From: Vibrio owensii CAIM 1854 = LMG 25443
GTDB lineage: Bacteria; Pseudomonadota; Gammaproteobacteria; Enterobacterales; Vibrionaceae
Assembly: GCF_000817815.1 (NCBI RefSeq)
Contig: NZ_JPRD01000028.1
Location: 307 to 64,306, forward strand
Direction of reading: 5' to 3'
Length of the DNA stretch: 64,000 bases
The first letter of the stretch is position 1. Every line of letters starts with the position of its first letter. Position numbers and translations under genes: made by a program. This document shows, piece after piece, positions 38,610-47,953 of the stretch. The notes under the pieces are model-generated. The model worked only from the letters and a program-made list of their open reading frames with translations. It had not been told where the DNA came from and ran no database searches.

Positions 38610-39440
38610 TTAAGCCATCAACTCAACCAATTGCGCCAAGCATTCTTTATCCAGTATCGGATGAGGCTCGACGCCCGTGACCAACACGATATCCACTGAA
38701 GGCAGCGATGGCATATCGTCTAAGATCTTAAGATCCTCGCTAACGCTAATACTCCCCATCGCACCGATAGCCATGCTTGAACGTACAATCGCTCGTTGTG
38801 CAGAGGCCGTATTGCAACATGCCAGTAGTTGATAAGGAGTGCCACGTTTGGTTAATCCGTCTACTGCTGCCGCGTGGTATTTGCAGTCGGTTTGGAATAG
38901 GGCGAGAGGGAGAGGTTGGGCGTTCTCGATGTCAAAATCAGGGTGAGCAATCCACACACCTTTGTCGCTTGCTAGCCAGTAACCTTCCTCACTGTCCGGT
39001 GCTCTTGTCACAATAGCGGCGTCTAGCTTTCCTTCATCAAGTTTTTCTCTCAAGGTGATGCTTGGCTCACTGAAGACTTGAATCGAACATGTTGGCTCAG
39101 ATTGCTGTAATACGCGGATGACTTTAGGCAGGATATTATCGTTGTAATCCTCGGGGCAACCCAAGCGAAGAGGGCGCTTATTTTCATAGCGTTTCACTTG
39201 TTTCAGTGCTTGATTGTGCAAGCTGACCAATTGCTCGGCGTGAGAGCGCAGTGCCAGCCCTGCTTCACTCAATACTAGGTTGCGACCTTCTTTTTCAAAC
39301 AAGCTGACGCTGAGTTCGTCTTCCAGCTTACGCATTTGTGCACTGAACGCTGATTGGGTGCGATTGATCTGCTTGGCTGCTCGAGTGAAACTGCCCGTTT
39401 CTACAAAAGCAAGAAAGCTGCGTAACGCATCGATATCCAT
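38610..39440 (-). CDS. LysR-family transcriptional regulator
   Basis: A 276-residue LysR regulator; helix-turn-helix FTRAAKQINRTQSAFSAQMR, effector domain slightly shorter than average. It is convergent with the dioxygenase gene (9 bp between stops) and divergent from the glutathione transferase-like gene (118 bp), which is its most likely target. Confidence 0.87.
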   Translation of the reverse strand: MDIDALRSFLAFVETGSFTRAAKQINRTQSAFSAQMRKLEDELSVSLFEKEGRNLVLSEAGLALRSHAEQLVSLHNQALKQVKRYENKRPLRLGCPEDYNDNILPKVIRVLQQSEPTCSIQVFSEPSITLREKLDEGKLDAAIVTRAPDSEEGYWLASDKGVWIAHPDFDIENAQPLPLALFQTDCKYHAAAVDGLTKRGTPYQLLACCNTASAQRAIVRSSMAIGAMGSISVSEDLKILDDMPSLPSVDIVLVTGVEPHPILDKECLAQLVELMA

Positions 39441-39558
39441 ATCTAAAACTCATCCATCGTTTTTGTTGAAGTGTTCCATCAAAACTATCCGTTAGTCCCC
39501 TTAAATACAATCAGATATTGTGAATGGGTACTCAAAACACGAACCGCATGGAGGCGTC

Positions 39559-40206
39559 ATGAAACTGTTTATTGCTAATCAAAACTACTCAAGCTGGTCA
39601 CTTCGCGCATGGCTGATCTTTTCTCAATTCAAACTGGATGTGAAAGTCACCAAGCTCAAATTATTCACGGAAGATTTTTATAAGACCTTGGAAGGTATTA
39701 CACCAACCGCGAAAGTACCGACCTTGGTGGATGGTGATGCAACCGTGTGGGATTCATTAGCGATTTTGGAATACGTTAACGAGCAATACTTGCAAGGTAG
39801 AGCATGGCCAAGCAACTCCGCAGAACGAGCTAAAGCACGCGCAATTGCATCAGAAATGCATTCGGGTTTCTTTGACTTAAGAAACGAACTCCCAATGAAC
39901 ATCCGCGCACGCAGAAATGTCGATCTAACGGATGGTGCGCGTAAGGATATTGCGCGTATTGATGCCATTTGGGCTGAGCAAGCCAAACTGTATCCCAACG
40001 GTTGGCTATTTGGAGAATGGTCTATTGCAGATGCCATGTATGCACCTGTGGCATTGCGTTTCCAAACTTATGGCATCGAGCTATCGGAAGGTGCCAAAGC
40101 TTACCAACAGAAGGTGCTAGCAAGTGAATCTCTACAGCAATGGCTCGAAGAGGCGAGTCAAGAAACGGATATCGTAGAAGAAGATGAAGCAGGGGTAGAA
40201 ATTTAA
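39559..40206 (+). CDS. glutathione S-transferase family protein
   Basis: A 215-residue GST. N-terminal thioredoxin fold begins MKLFIANQNYSSWSLRAWLI, where the Ser of NYSSWS is in the catalytic position; AKVPTLVDGDATVWDSLAIL is the glutathione-binding strand-helix. The C-terminal helical domain has WLFGEWSIADAMYAPVALR, the usual N-capping motif. The frame is open to 39520, but GGAGG at 39550-39554 sets ATG 39559. Probably detoxification; substrate unknown. Divergent LysR gene upstream. Confidence 0.88.
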   Translation: MKLFIANQNYSSWSLRAWLIFSQFKLDVKVTKLKLFTEDFYKTLEGITPTAKVPTLVDGDATVWDSLAILEYVNEQYLQGRAWPSNSAERAKARAIASEMHSGFFDLRNELPMNIRARRNVDLTDGARKDIARIDAIWAEQAKLYPNGWLFGEWSIADAMYAPVALRFQTYGIELSEGAKAYQQKVLASESLQQWLEEASQETDIVEEDEAGVEI

Positions 40207-40210
40207 ACAT

Positions 40211-40255
40211 AAAAATACGGAGTACAGATACCAGCGATAATATCCATACTCCGTA
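40211..40255 (-). terminator. intrinsic terminator of the sulfatase gene
   Basis: Inverted repeat TACGGAGTA (40216-40224) / TACTCCGTA (40247-40255). The run AAAAA at 40211-40215 becomes TTTTT on the minus strand directly after the hairpin, so it terminates leftward transcription from the sulfatase gene; it may also stop the GST transcript weakly. Confidence 0.75.
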
Positions 40256-40302
40256 GGCTTAATGCTTTTTAAGTGGAGTAAATGTACTTAAGTTCGTTTT
40301 GC

Positions 40303-41820
40303 CTAATTCCGTTGCGGTTGCGTCATTGCATCAACGACTTGTTCGATACTCAAAGAGCTGCCTTTTGTCGCTGGGAACTCTTTAAAGGTTTCGAGGAATT
40401 TGCGAACGATCGCTTGGGCTGGCACAAACATCCACATTTGATCTGCGTAGAAGTGGCGAACATAAAGAGCGGAGTCTGGGCCTACTTCAAATGGGTCCAT
40501 ACGCAGGTTAACAATCAACGGCCAGCTAGGCGTTTTACGGTAAGCTTCGTTAATTGCACCTTCCATAATCGTAAAGTGGATTTTCCAATCTTTGTAACGC
40601 AGTGCATTTAAGTGACCGCTGGCATCGAAGTAGAAGATCTCGTTACGTGCGCCCGTTTCGGCTTTACCAGTAAGTAGATCCAACTGGTTGTAACCATCTA
40701 GGTGCGCTTTAAAGGTCTTGTTGTTTGCCTTATGGCCTTTTAGCAGTTTCTCTTTGATATCTGGTTCACCAACAGCAGCAAGCAGTGTTGGCATCCAGTC
40801 TTCTTGAGAGAAGATATCGTTGATCACCGTACCCGGTTTGATTTGACCCGGCCAGCGAACCATCATAGGAACACGGAAACCACCTTCCCAAGTCGTACCT
40901 TTCTCGCCTTTAAATGGTGTTGTACCACCATCTGGCCAAGTGAATTTCTCTGCACCGTTGTCGGTACTGAAAATTACAATGGTGTTGTCAGCGACGCCAA
41001 GTTCGTCGAGCTTTTTCAGCATCACGCCAACTTGGTCATCCAAATCCATCATGCCATCTGCATATAGGCCATAACCTGATTTGCCTTTGTACTCGTCGCT
41101 TAGGTGAGTCCAAACGTGCATACGAGTTGAGTTGTGCCAGATGAAGAAAGGTTTGTCTTCTTTTACGGCTTTTTCCATAAAGGCAAGGCTGGCTTCCATA
41201 AACTCGCGGTCTACGTTTTCCATGCGTTTACGAGTCAGTGGACCTGTATCTTCGATCTTGCCGTCTGCTGTGGATTTTAGAACACCACGAGGGCCGAATT
41301 TTTTACGGAATTCAGGATCTTTAGGGTAGAACTCTGATTCAGGCTCTTCTTCTGCATTCAAGTGGTAAAGGTTACCGAAGAACTCATCAAAACCGTGGTT
41401 AGTCGGTAAGTGTTCGTCTTGGTCACCCAAGTGGTTTTTACCAAACTGACCCGCGACATAACCGTGGTTCTTCAGCAGTTCGGCGATGGTTGGATCTTTA
41501 GCTTGAATCCCTTCCTTTGCGCCTGGCATGCCAATGGTAAGAAGACCGGTTCGGAATGGGTGCTGACCAAGAATGAAGGATGCACGACCCGCAGTACAAC
41601 TTTGTTGCGCGTAGGCATCTGTGAAAATGGCACTTTCCTTTGCGATGGTATCAATGTTTGGTGTACGACCACCCATCATGCCGTTGTGGTAAGCGCTAAT
41701 GTTGTAAACACCCACATCGTCGCCCCAAAATACCAAAATGTTGGGTTTATCTGCTGCTAGCAAACTGACAGGCGCGACCGCGCTTATCAATACAAGAAAC
41801 TGTCTCAATATCCTGTTCAT
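40303..41820 (-). CDS. exported sulfatase (arylsulfatase family)
   Basis: A 505-residue formylglycine sulfatase. Signal peptide about 1-22 (ending LLA), metal-binding start NILVFWGDDVG, and the modification motif SCTAGRASFILG with Cys75 to be converted to formylglycine (C-x-A-x-R variant of C-x-P-x-R). Further motifs: GQFGKNHLGD and IVIFSTDNGAE for metal and sulfate binding. It hydrolyses sulfate esters in the periplasm. The maturation enzyme (FGE or anSME) is not in the window. A very strong ribosome site AGGAGG lies just before the start. Monocistronic. Confidence 0.9.
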   Translation of the reverse strand: MNRILRQFLVLISAVAPVSLLAADKPNILVFWGDDVGVYNISAYHNGMMGGRTPNIDTIAKESAIFTDAYAQQSCTAGRASFILGQHPFRTGLLTIGMPGAKEGIQAKDPTIAELLKNHGYVAGQFGKNHLGDQDEHLPTNHGFDEFFGNLYHLNAEEEPESEFYPKDPEFRKKFGPRGVLKSTADGKIEDTGPLTRKRMENVDREFMEASLAFMEKAVKEDKPFFIWHNSTRMHVWTHLSDEYKGKSGYGLYADGMMDLDDQVGVMLKKLDELGVADNTIVIFSTDNGAEKFTWPDGGTTPFKGEKGTTWEGGFRVPMMVRWPGQIKPGTVINDIFSQEDWMPTLLAAVGEPDIKEKLLKGHKANNKTFKAHLDGYNQLDLLTGKAETGARNEIFYFDASGHLNALRYKDWKIHFTIMEGAINEAYRKTPSWPLIVNLRMDPFEVGPDSALYVRHFYADQMWMFVPAQAIVRKFLETFKEFPATKGSSLSIEQVVDAMTQPQRN

Positions 41821-42455
41821 CGAGTCCTCCTGGACAATAAATAGAGTTCATTTCTTTTGGAGTAAGAGAATGCGAATTAACCGTAAAGCTGATCAGTGAA
41901 TTGCCAAGTAAGCATAGTACACCTGATTGATTTTTAGGCTTTAGATACGTTTTTCTTATGGATAGCAAGAGGAAGAAAAGTAGAACAATCACAATGAAAC
42001 TGTGGTGGGCAAAGGATTTGAAGCGTTAAACAGCGTTAAAAATCATTTTTTATTTTGTTGGAAGTCGGTGTTTTTATGAGTCTCTGTACTTTTCTTTGTC
42101 TATCGAATTTGATGACAGGCACTTCTATTTTCAAACTATTTCTTCGCAAGCCCGAAGCTTAAATTACCTATTAAATTCTCGATCAGAAAAGGCTTAATGC
42201 CTAATTAAACATTAAGGCGTCGCGCTTCATCTCCTGCCGTTTTTACCATTCAAATCAAACCACTTAGTCTTTAATTAATGCGTATCAATCATAGCTAAAA
42301 TGCAAAGTATTCATTTTACTCATACGGTCAAATCAATAATATTTTTGTGGTTATCGAATGGAGACATTGGTTTTCATATCAAAAACACTTGTGGTGCGCT
42401 GGCCGAACTGGAGGTGCCTTTGATATGAGAATTAATCTGTTGAAGGAAACTATTT
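41821..42455. promoter_or_regulatory. 635-bp divergent intergenic region (sulfatase / acrylate reductase)
   Basis: No credible gene; short frames here lack ribosome sites. It must hold the promoters of both divergent genes. CTTTTGATAT-like pieces and GATATCAAAA-type half repeats flank 42370-42425 (TTTTCATATCAAAA and TTTGATATGAGA), forming a loose inverted repeat TATCAAA / TTTGATA just upstream of the reductase, which is a candidate operator. Confidence 0.4.
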
Positions 42456-45400
42456 ATGGCTCAGTTAGTCGATGAAATTGTATTTCAATCAGGGGTCAAA
42501 CTGCATAATCGCATCGTGATGGCACCGATGACGATTCAGTCTGCATTCTTTGATGGCGGCGTAACGCAAGAGATGATCAATTACTACGCGGCTCGTTCTG
42601 GTGATGCTGGGGCGATCATTGTCGAGAGTGCGTTTGTAGAGAATTACGGTCGTGCTTTCCCTGGTGCGCTTGGTATTGATACCGACAGCAAAATCGCAGG
42701 TTTAACCAAACTTGCCGATGCGATTAAAGCCAAAGGCTCCAAAGCGATTCTGCAGATCTACCATGCCGGTCGTATGGCAAACCCTGAGTTCAATGGCGGA
42801 CACCAACCGATTTCTGCAAGCCCAGTCGCTGCGCTACGTGACAACGCTGAAACGCCACTTGAGATGACCAAAGAGCAAATCGAAGGGATGATCGATCGCT
42901 TTGGTGATGCAGTAAATCGTGCAATCCTTGCTGGCTTTGATGGCGTAGAAATTCACGGCGCAAACACATACCTGATTCAGCAATTCTTCTCGCCACACTC
43001 AAACCGTCGTAACGATAAATGGGGTGGTAACATTGAAAGACGTACTTCCTTCCCATTAGCTGTACTTGCAAAAACTAAGCAAGTGGCTGAGCAACATAAC
43101 AAATCTGATTTCATCATCGGTTACCGCTTCTCTCCTGAAGAGATTGAACAACCGGGCATCCGCTTTGATGACACCATGTTCCTGCTAGACAAGCTTGCGA
43201 CTCACGGCTTGGATTACTTCCATTTCTCAATGGGTAGCTGGTTACGTAACTCAATCGTTACGCCAGAAGACCAAGAGCCGCTAATCGACAAATACCGTAA
43301 GCTTCAATCTGAAAGTGTAGCGAAAGTACCAGTGATTGGTGTTGGTGGTATTGCTCAGCGCAAAGATGCAGAAAATGCCCTAGAGCAAGGTTACGACATG
43401 GTTAGTGTCGGTAAAGGTTATTTGGTTGAACCTACTTGGGCAAACAAAGCGCTTAACGATGAGACCTGTGCTGAGTTCGCGGACATCGCGCAACAAGAAG
43501 CGCTGCAAATCCCAACACCACTTTGGGAAATCATGGATTACATGATTGTGGACAGCGCAGCAGAAGCATTGAAGCACCAACGCATCAAAGAGCTGCAGAA
43601 CGTTCCAATCAAATTTAACTCAGGTGAATACACGGCGTATGGTCGCGGTCACAATGGTGACTTGCCGGTTACCGTTACGTTCTCTGAAGATAAAATCCTC
43701 GACATTGTGGTGGACTCATCAAAAGAATCGGACGGCATCGCAAACCCAGCATTTGAACGAATTCCTCAACAAATTCTTGATGGTCAAACACTGAACATCG
43801 ACGTGATTTCAGGTGCGACAGTTAGCAGCCAAGCAGTATTGGACGGCGTATCGAACGCGGTTGATCTGGCGGGCGGTAACTCAGAAGCACTGCGCTGCAA
43901 AGCCAAAGAAGCGGTGGCATGGTCATCGAAAACCATCGAAGAAACCGTGGATATCGTGGTTGTTGGTGGCGGCGGTGCTGGCTTGAGTGCAACCTTGACG
44001 GCACTAGACAAAGGCAAGTCGGTTGTTTTGCTTGAGAAGTTCCCTGCAATCGGTGGTAACACGGTGCGTACTGGCGGTTGGGTGAACGCGGCAGAACCAA
44101 AATGGCAAGGTGATTTCCCAGCACTTCCTGGCGAAAAAGAAACCTTGATGCTGCTAGCGAAAACAGCGGAATCCGAGTTTGCGGGTGAGTACCTTGAAGA
44201 TTTCAAAGTACTTAAAGCGCAACTGGACGGTTACTTTACAGACCTTGAGAACGGCAAGCAGTACTTGTTTGATTCTGTCGAATTACACCGCATTCAAACC
44301 TACCTTGGTGGTAAACGTACCGACTTGAATGGTGAATCGATTTATGGTCAATACGATTTGGTTGAAACCCTAACATCTCGCTCTATGGAATCTATTGATT
44401 GGTTGAGTGAAAAGGGCATTGATTTTGACCGTAGCGTTGTTGAGATCCCCGTTGGTGCCTTGTGGCGTCGTGCACACAAACCTAAACGTCCAAAAGGCGT
44501 AGAGTTTGTCGACAAACTATCAAAACGCATTCAAGAGCAAAACGGTCGCATCATTACAGATACGCGTGCAACGGATTTGATGGTTGATACCGGTAAAGTG
44601 GTGGGCATCAAAGCGGTTCAAGCGGACGGCACAGAGCTTATCCTTCACGTGAATCATGGTGTGGTGTTGGCTTCTGGTGGTTTCGGCGCAAACACTCAGA
44701 TGATCAAAAAGTACAACACATACTGGAAAGAAATCGCGGACGACATCAAGACCACAAACTCACCAGCATTGGTTGGTGACGGCATCGAAATTGGTGAGAA
44801 AGCAGGCGCAGAATTAGTTGGTATGGGCTTTGTGCAATTAATGCCCGTTGGTGACCCTAAATCAGGTGCGCTGCTGACCGGTCTGATTGTGCCACCAGAG
44901 AACTTTGTATTCGTGAACAAGCAAGGTAAGCGCTTTGTTGATGAGTGTGGTAGCCGTGACGTGCTTTCTGAGGCGTTCTTCGATAACGGTGGTCTGATTT
45001 ACATGATTGCGGACGAAAACATTCGTCAAACCGCAGCGAATACATCAGATGAAACCATCGAACGCGAAATCAAAGAAGGCATCATTATTCAAGCTGACAC
45101 ACTAGAAGAGTTGGCAGAGAAAATTGGCGTTCCGACGCAAGAGCTAACTAACACCATCGCACAATACAACGTTTGTGTGGATGCGGGGCAGGATCCTGAA
45201 TTCCATAAGAGTGCCTTCGGTTTGAAAGTGGAAAAAGCGCCATTCTACGCGACGCCACGTCAGCCTTCAGTTCACCATACTATGGGCGGCTTGAAGATTG
45301 ATACTAAGGCGCGCGTGATTGGTAAAGACGGCGAAGTTATTCAAGGTCTGTACGCAGCGGGCGAAGTAACAGGTGGCATCCACGCGGGTAACCGTCTCGG

Positions 45401-45470
45401 AGGTAACGCGCTGATCGATATCTTCACTTATGGTCGTATCGCTGGTGAGAGTGCATCTGATCTTGTTTAA
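42456..45470 (+). CDS. three-domain flavoprotein reductase, probably NADH:acrylate reductase (Ard)
   Basis: A 1004-residue cytoplasmic protein: OYE-like FMN domain (1-345, with EIHGANTYLIQQFFSPHSNR), FMN_bind domain (about 385-475) and FAD_binding_2 domain (about 495-1004, Rossmann GGGGAG). DVISGAT places covalent FMN on Thr455, attached by ApbE, encoded next. This architecture matches the NADH:acrylate oxidoreductase described from Vibrio harveyi. Compared with fumarate reductases, whose motif is TNHPG, it has TNSP (Ser769), and the HPT motif is replaced, while HHTMGG and GNRLGGNAL persist; this argues against fumarate as substrate. NADH enters at the OYE domain and hydride leaves from FAD. 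AAGGA at 42443-42447. Confidence 0.87.
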   Translation: MAQLVDEIVFQSGVKLHNRIVMAPMTIQSAFFDGGVTQEMINYYAARSGDAGAIIVESAFVENYGRAFPGALGIDTDSKIAGLTKLADAIKAKGSKAILQIYHAGRMANPEFNGGHQPISASPVAALRDNAETPLEMTKEQIEGMIDRFGDAVNRAILAGFDGVEIHGANTYLIQQFFSPHSNRRNDKWGGNIERRTSFPLAVLAKTKQVAEQHNKSDFIIGYRFSPEEIEQPGIRFDDTMFLLDKLATHGLDYFHFSMGSWLRNSIVTPEDQEPLIDKYRKLQSESVAKVPVIGVGGIAQRKDAENALEQGYDMVSVGKGYLVEPTWANKALNDETCAEFADIAQQEALQIPTPLWEIMDYMIVDSAAEALKHQRIKELQNVPIKFNSGEYTAYGRGHNGDLPVTVTFSEDKILDIVVDSSKESDGIANPAFERIPQQILDGQTLNIDVISGATVSSQAVLDGVSNAVDLAGGNSEALRCKAKEAVAWSSKTIEETVDIVVVGGGGAGLSATLTALDKGKSVVLLEKFPAIGGNTVRTGGWVNAAEPKWQGDFPALPGEKETLMLLAKTAESEFAGEYLEDFKVLKAQLDGYFTDLENGKQYLFDSVELHRIQTYLGGKRTDLNGESIYGQYDLVETLTSRSMESIDWLSEKGIDFDRSVVEIPVGALWRRAHKPKRPKGVEFVDKLSKRIQEQNGRIITDTRATDLMVDTGKVVGIKAVQADGTELILHVNHGVVLASGGFGANTQMIKKYNTYWKEIADDIKTTNSPALVGDGIEIGEKAGAELVGMGFVQLMPVGDPKSGALLTGLIVPPENFVFVNKQGKRFVDECGSRDVLSEAFFDNGGLIYMIADENIRQTAANTSDETIEREIKEGIIIQADTLEELAEKIGVPTQELTNTIAQYNVCVDAGQDPEFHKSAFGLKVEKAPFYATPRQPSVHHTMGGLKIDTKARVIGKDGEVIQGLYAAGEVTGGIHAGNRLGGNALIDIFTYGRIAGESASDLV

Positions 45471-45512
45471 GCACTCATTCAAGAGCGAAACAGAGCAAGA
45501 TAAGTAATCAAT

Positions 45513-45540
45513 AAGAGGGGAGTGGAGCTTCCCTCTTTTT
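45513..45540 (+). terminator. terminator/attenuator between ard-like gene and apbE
   Basis: Stem AAGAGGG (45513-45519) / CCCTCTT (45531-45537) followed by a T-run to 45540. It would reduce apbE expression relative to the reductase, so the transferase, needed catalytically, is made in smaller amounts. Confidence 0.7.
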
Positions 45541-45565
45541 CCGTATTTAGTGTTTGGAGAAATCG

Positions 45566-46537
45566 ATGAGCACCAATAAATACAACGCCAGATTTCAGAT
45601 GATGGGCACCTTTATCGATGTGGTGGTGTATCACTCGAACGGTGAGCAACTGATAAGAGAAGCCTACGCGCAACTCGCCGATTACGCAGGCCGATTTACG
45701 GTCAATCAATCCGACTCTGAGCTGATGTGCGTCAACCAAAATGCGGGCATTGCGCCTGTGGTGGTAGCAGATGACCTATTTGACCTGATTAAGCTTGCTA
45801 AACAGCACAGTGAAGACACAAGAAACCCGTTTAATGTTGCTATTGGGCCTTTAGTAAAAGCGTGGCGAATTGGTTTTAAGGATGCCAAAGTGCCGTCTCA
45901 TGACGTGGTTACTGACAAGCTATCCTTGGTCGATCCGACCAAGATCATTTTGAACGAAGACGACCGCTCGGTGTTCTTAAGTCAAAAGGGGATGGAGATA
46001 GACTTGGGCGCGATTGCTAAAGGTTACTTTGCCGATCAGGTAAAGCACAAACTGGTTGAAGCAGGCGTGCAAAGCGGATTTATCAGTTTGGGTGGGAACG
46101 TACTGACCATCGGCCATTCGCCAGATAACAGCAACAAAGCATGGAATGTGGGTATTCAGAACCCATTATCAGAGCGTGGTGATGTCGTTCGCGTCGTACC
46201 TTTACAAGGCATGTCGATGGTGACATCGGGTATCAATGAGCGATTTTTTGAATCCAACGGGCAGCGTTATCATCACTTGTTGGATGCCAAAACGGGGATG
46301 CCAATCTCAACCGATATCGCCAGTTTGACTATTATCTCTAGCCTGTCTGTCGATGGTGAAATCTGGAGTACCGCAGGCTTTTTATCAAGCGTAGAAGAAT
46401 CGATGTCGTACCTAAATCAGCAACAGGAAATCGAGGCAGTGGTTGTTTCAAAGCAAGGTGAAGTGCACGTCACACAAGGGCTGATGGATTATAAAGGCTG
46501 TATTTTATTGCGCGAAGAGTCAGAATTCGAAGAATAA
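45566..46537 (+). CDS. apbE: ApbE-type FMN transferase
   Basis: A 323-residue flavin transferase that attaches FMN from FAD to a Thr/Ser of D-x-S-G-A-T motifs. Family motifs: MMGTFIDVVVY near the N-terminus, EIDLGAIAKGYFADQVKHKL, and SLGGNVLTIGHSPD. There is no signal peptide or lipobox, so it is a cytoplasmic form, matching the cytoplasmic target encoded immediately upstream. Start ATG 45566 follows GGAGA at 45556-45560; TTG 45554 overlaps that ribosome site and is rejected. Specific partner of the upstream flavoprotein. Confidence 0.92.
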   Translation: MSTNKYNARFQMMGTFIDVVVYHSNGEQLIREAYAQLADYAGRFTVNQSDSELMCVNQNAGIAPVVVADDLFDLIKLAKQHSEDTRNPFNVAIGPLVKAWRIGFKDAKVPSHDVVTDKLSLVDPTKIILNEDDRSVFLSQKGMEIDLGAIAKGYFADQVKHKLVEAGVQSGFISLGGNVLTIGHSPDNSNKAWNVGIQNPLSERGDVVRVVPLQGMSMVTSGINERFFESNGQRYHHLLDAKTGMPISTDIASLTIISSLSVDGEIWSTAGFLSSVEESMSYLNQQQEIEAVVVSKQGEVHVTQGLMDYKGCILLREESEFEE

Positions 46538-46589
46538 CATGAGACAGAGATTCAAACCTGCCTCATATCATTAATTTATCGCGTTAGCG

Positions 46590-46757
46590 TTAATCGTCCG
46601 CACCGCATTTAGCGCACTCTTCGTACGTGCGTTCGCCTTCACTGATCACAACATAGCTACTCACACATTGGTCACATAGCGCCAGTTTAGGGTAGGCAAT
46701 TTTCTCTTTCTTAGACGTCGTGTCGCCTTCAGTTACGTAGTATTTTCGCATTGTCAT
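46590..46757 (-). CDS. small zinc-ribbon-like protein (55 residues)
   Basis: A 55-residue basic-acidic protein with two CxxC knuckles, LCDQCVSS and CAKCGADD, separated by about 20 residues: a probable four-cysteine zinc ribbon. An internal ATG at 46751 would shorten it by two residues. It ends just after the apbE gene (convergent) and no ribosome site is strong. Similar tiny zinc-ribbon proteins are common in Vibrio but have no assigned role that I know. It is easily missed because of its size. Confidence 0.65.
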   Translation of the reverse strand: MTMRKYYVTEGDTTSKKEKIAYPKLALCDQCVSSYVVISEGERTYEECAKCGADD

Positions 46758-46823
46758 GATTCATCAGTTGGAACAAGGGCGGCATTATATCCGGAATTGA
46801 TGAGGAATGGCGATAATATCGCA

Positions 46824-47699
46824 TTACGCCACCGACTCTATCTCACTCGGATATTGGTTGTTCAGCCAAGCTAGAGCATCTAACCAGAGATCGCCTTCAT
46901 GTTTCTTACGGAAGAAGCCAAAGTGTCCAACTTTGGTGCCCAGTTGTTTTGTTTTCACTGTCTCTATTTCGACGTTCGCGTTGCTGTAAAAGCTGGCAAG
47001 CTGATGGACGGATTTTGGCGGTGCAAAGTCCATATCATCATCAATCAGTTTGAACTTAATATCACAAGTCATTTTCTCGAAATTTTCGCGGATTGGCGTG
47101 CCGTTTTCATCAATGATGTAGTGCGGATCGCGTCCCCAGTATGCCCATTGTTTGGCAATGCATTCAGGTAGAGCTTCGCCGCCAAGAAAGACTCCGGGAA
47201 CTTTGCCAAACAGCGTTGATAACACTGGAACGGCGAAGTACCACATGGCAAACATGCGCGGTTTAGCAATGCCTTCCCAATTTGCCCAATATCCGCTTTG
47301 AGAGGAAACACAGTAAACGCTTTTAAATACCGCGTTGTTTGCCGCTAAACCTAAGATCTGACCGCCAACGCTGTGCCCAATACAGTGCCAATCGAGCGCA
47401 GGGTGATGGGTTATCGCCCAATCAATGACGGTTGCCAAGTCCTTTTTTCCCCATGCTTGCATTGTTAAGCGAGGATCGCGCGTATCTTGAATGGCGGATT
47501 GACCAATACCGCGATAGTCATAGGTCACCACCAAATAACCATTTTGCGCGAGGAGTTGAGCAAAACGTTGATAATAGCTTTGCTTAACTGCGGTAGCTGC
47601 GTTGATGATGATGCCAGCTTTTACCTCGCTTTCTGGATGGAAAACTCTGGCATGGATGGAGAGCGCATCAGGCGTTTTCAGTACTAATTCATTATTCAT
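46824..47699 (-). CDS. alpha/beta hydrolase
   Basis: A 291-residue serine hydrolase. The nucleophile elbow is IGHSVGG (Ser110); VVTYDYRGIGQS is the conserved strand-loop before it; the late histidine is in KVGHFGFFRK and the acid in LIDDDMDF. The C-terminal cap lies between. Resembles YheT-like or lysophospholipase-like esterases; substrate unknown. Single gene on the minus strand. Confidence 0.82.
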   Translation of the reverse strand: MNNELVLKTPDALSIHARVFHPESEVKAGIIINAATAVKQSYYQRFAQLLAQNGYLVVTYDYRGIGQSAIQDTRDPRLTMQAWGKKDLATVIDWAITHHPALDWHCIGHSVGGQILGLAANNAVFKSVYCVSSQSGYWANWEGIAKPRMFAMWYFAVPVLSTLFGKVPGVFLGGEALPECIAKQWAYWGRDPHYIIDENGTPIRENFEKMTCDIKFKLIDDDMDFAPPKSVHQLASFYSNANVEIETVKTKQLGTKVGHFGFFRKKHEGDLWLDALAWLNNQYPSEIESVA

Positions 47700-47894
47700 T
47701 GTCGTTCTGACTTGTTGTTATTGAATTGTTAACTTACCTTGATTCAATCTTTGGTGAGTTTCAATGAATCAAAGAAATACAAGTAGATGAGTTTGAAGTA
47801 ACTCAAGTTTTGCGAGGCATCACTCGTTATTGTATTGGGAAGGGGCGAGGGAACTGAATGGTCTTGGCTGAATAGTGAAATAGACGACAAACAA

Positions 47895-47926
47895 AAAGGA
47901 AAGCGACATGAAGGCGGCTTTCCTTT
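47895..47926 (-). terminator. bidirectional terminator of the DJ-1/PfpI gene
   Basis: Perfect 10-bp stem AAAGGAAAGC (47895-47904) / GCTTTCCTTT (47917-47926); A-run at 47893-47897 supplies the T-run on the minus strand. Confidence 0.75.
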
Positions 47927-47953
47927 GTTCTTCGTGGGCAGAGTGTCTAGGGA

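Noticed and set aside
41747..41992. 81-residue minus-strand frame at the sulfatase start
   Set aside because: Would overlap the sulfatase start region and its strong ribosome site; no family character.
42425..42475. Possible 16-codon leader peptide overlapping the acrylate reductase start
   Set aside because: ATGAGAATT... ends in TGA inside the reductase gene, but there are no regulatory codon runs or alternative hairpins to suggest attenuation.
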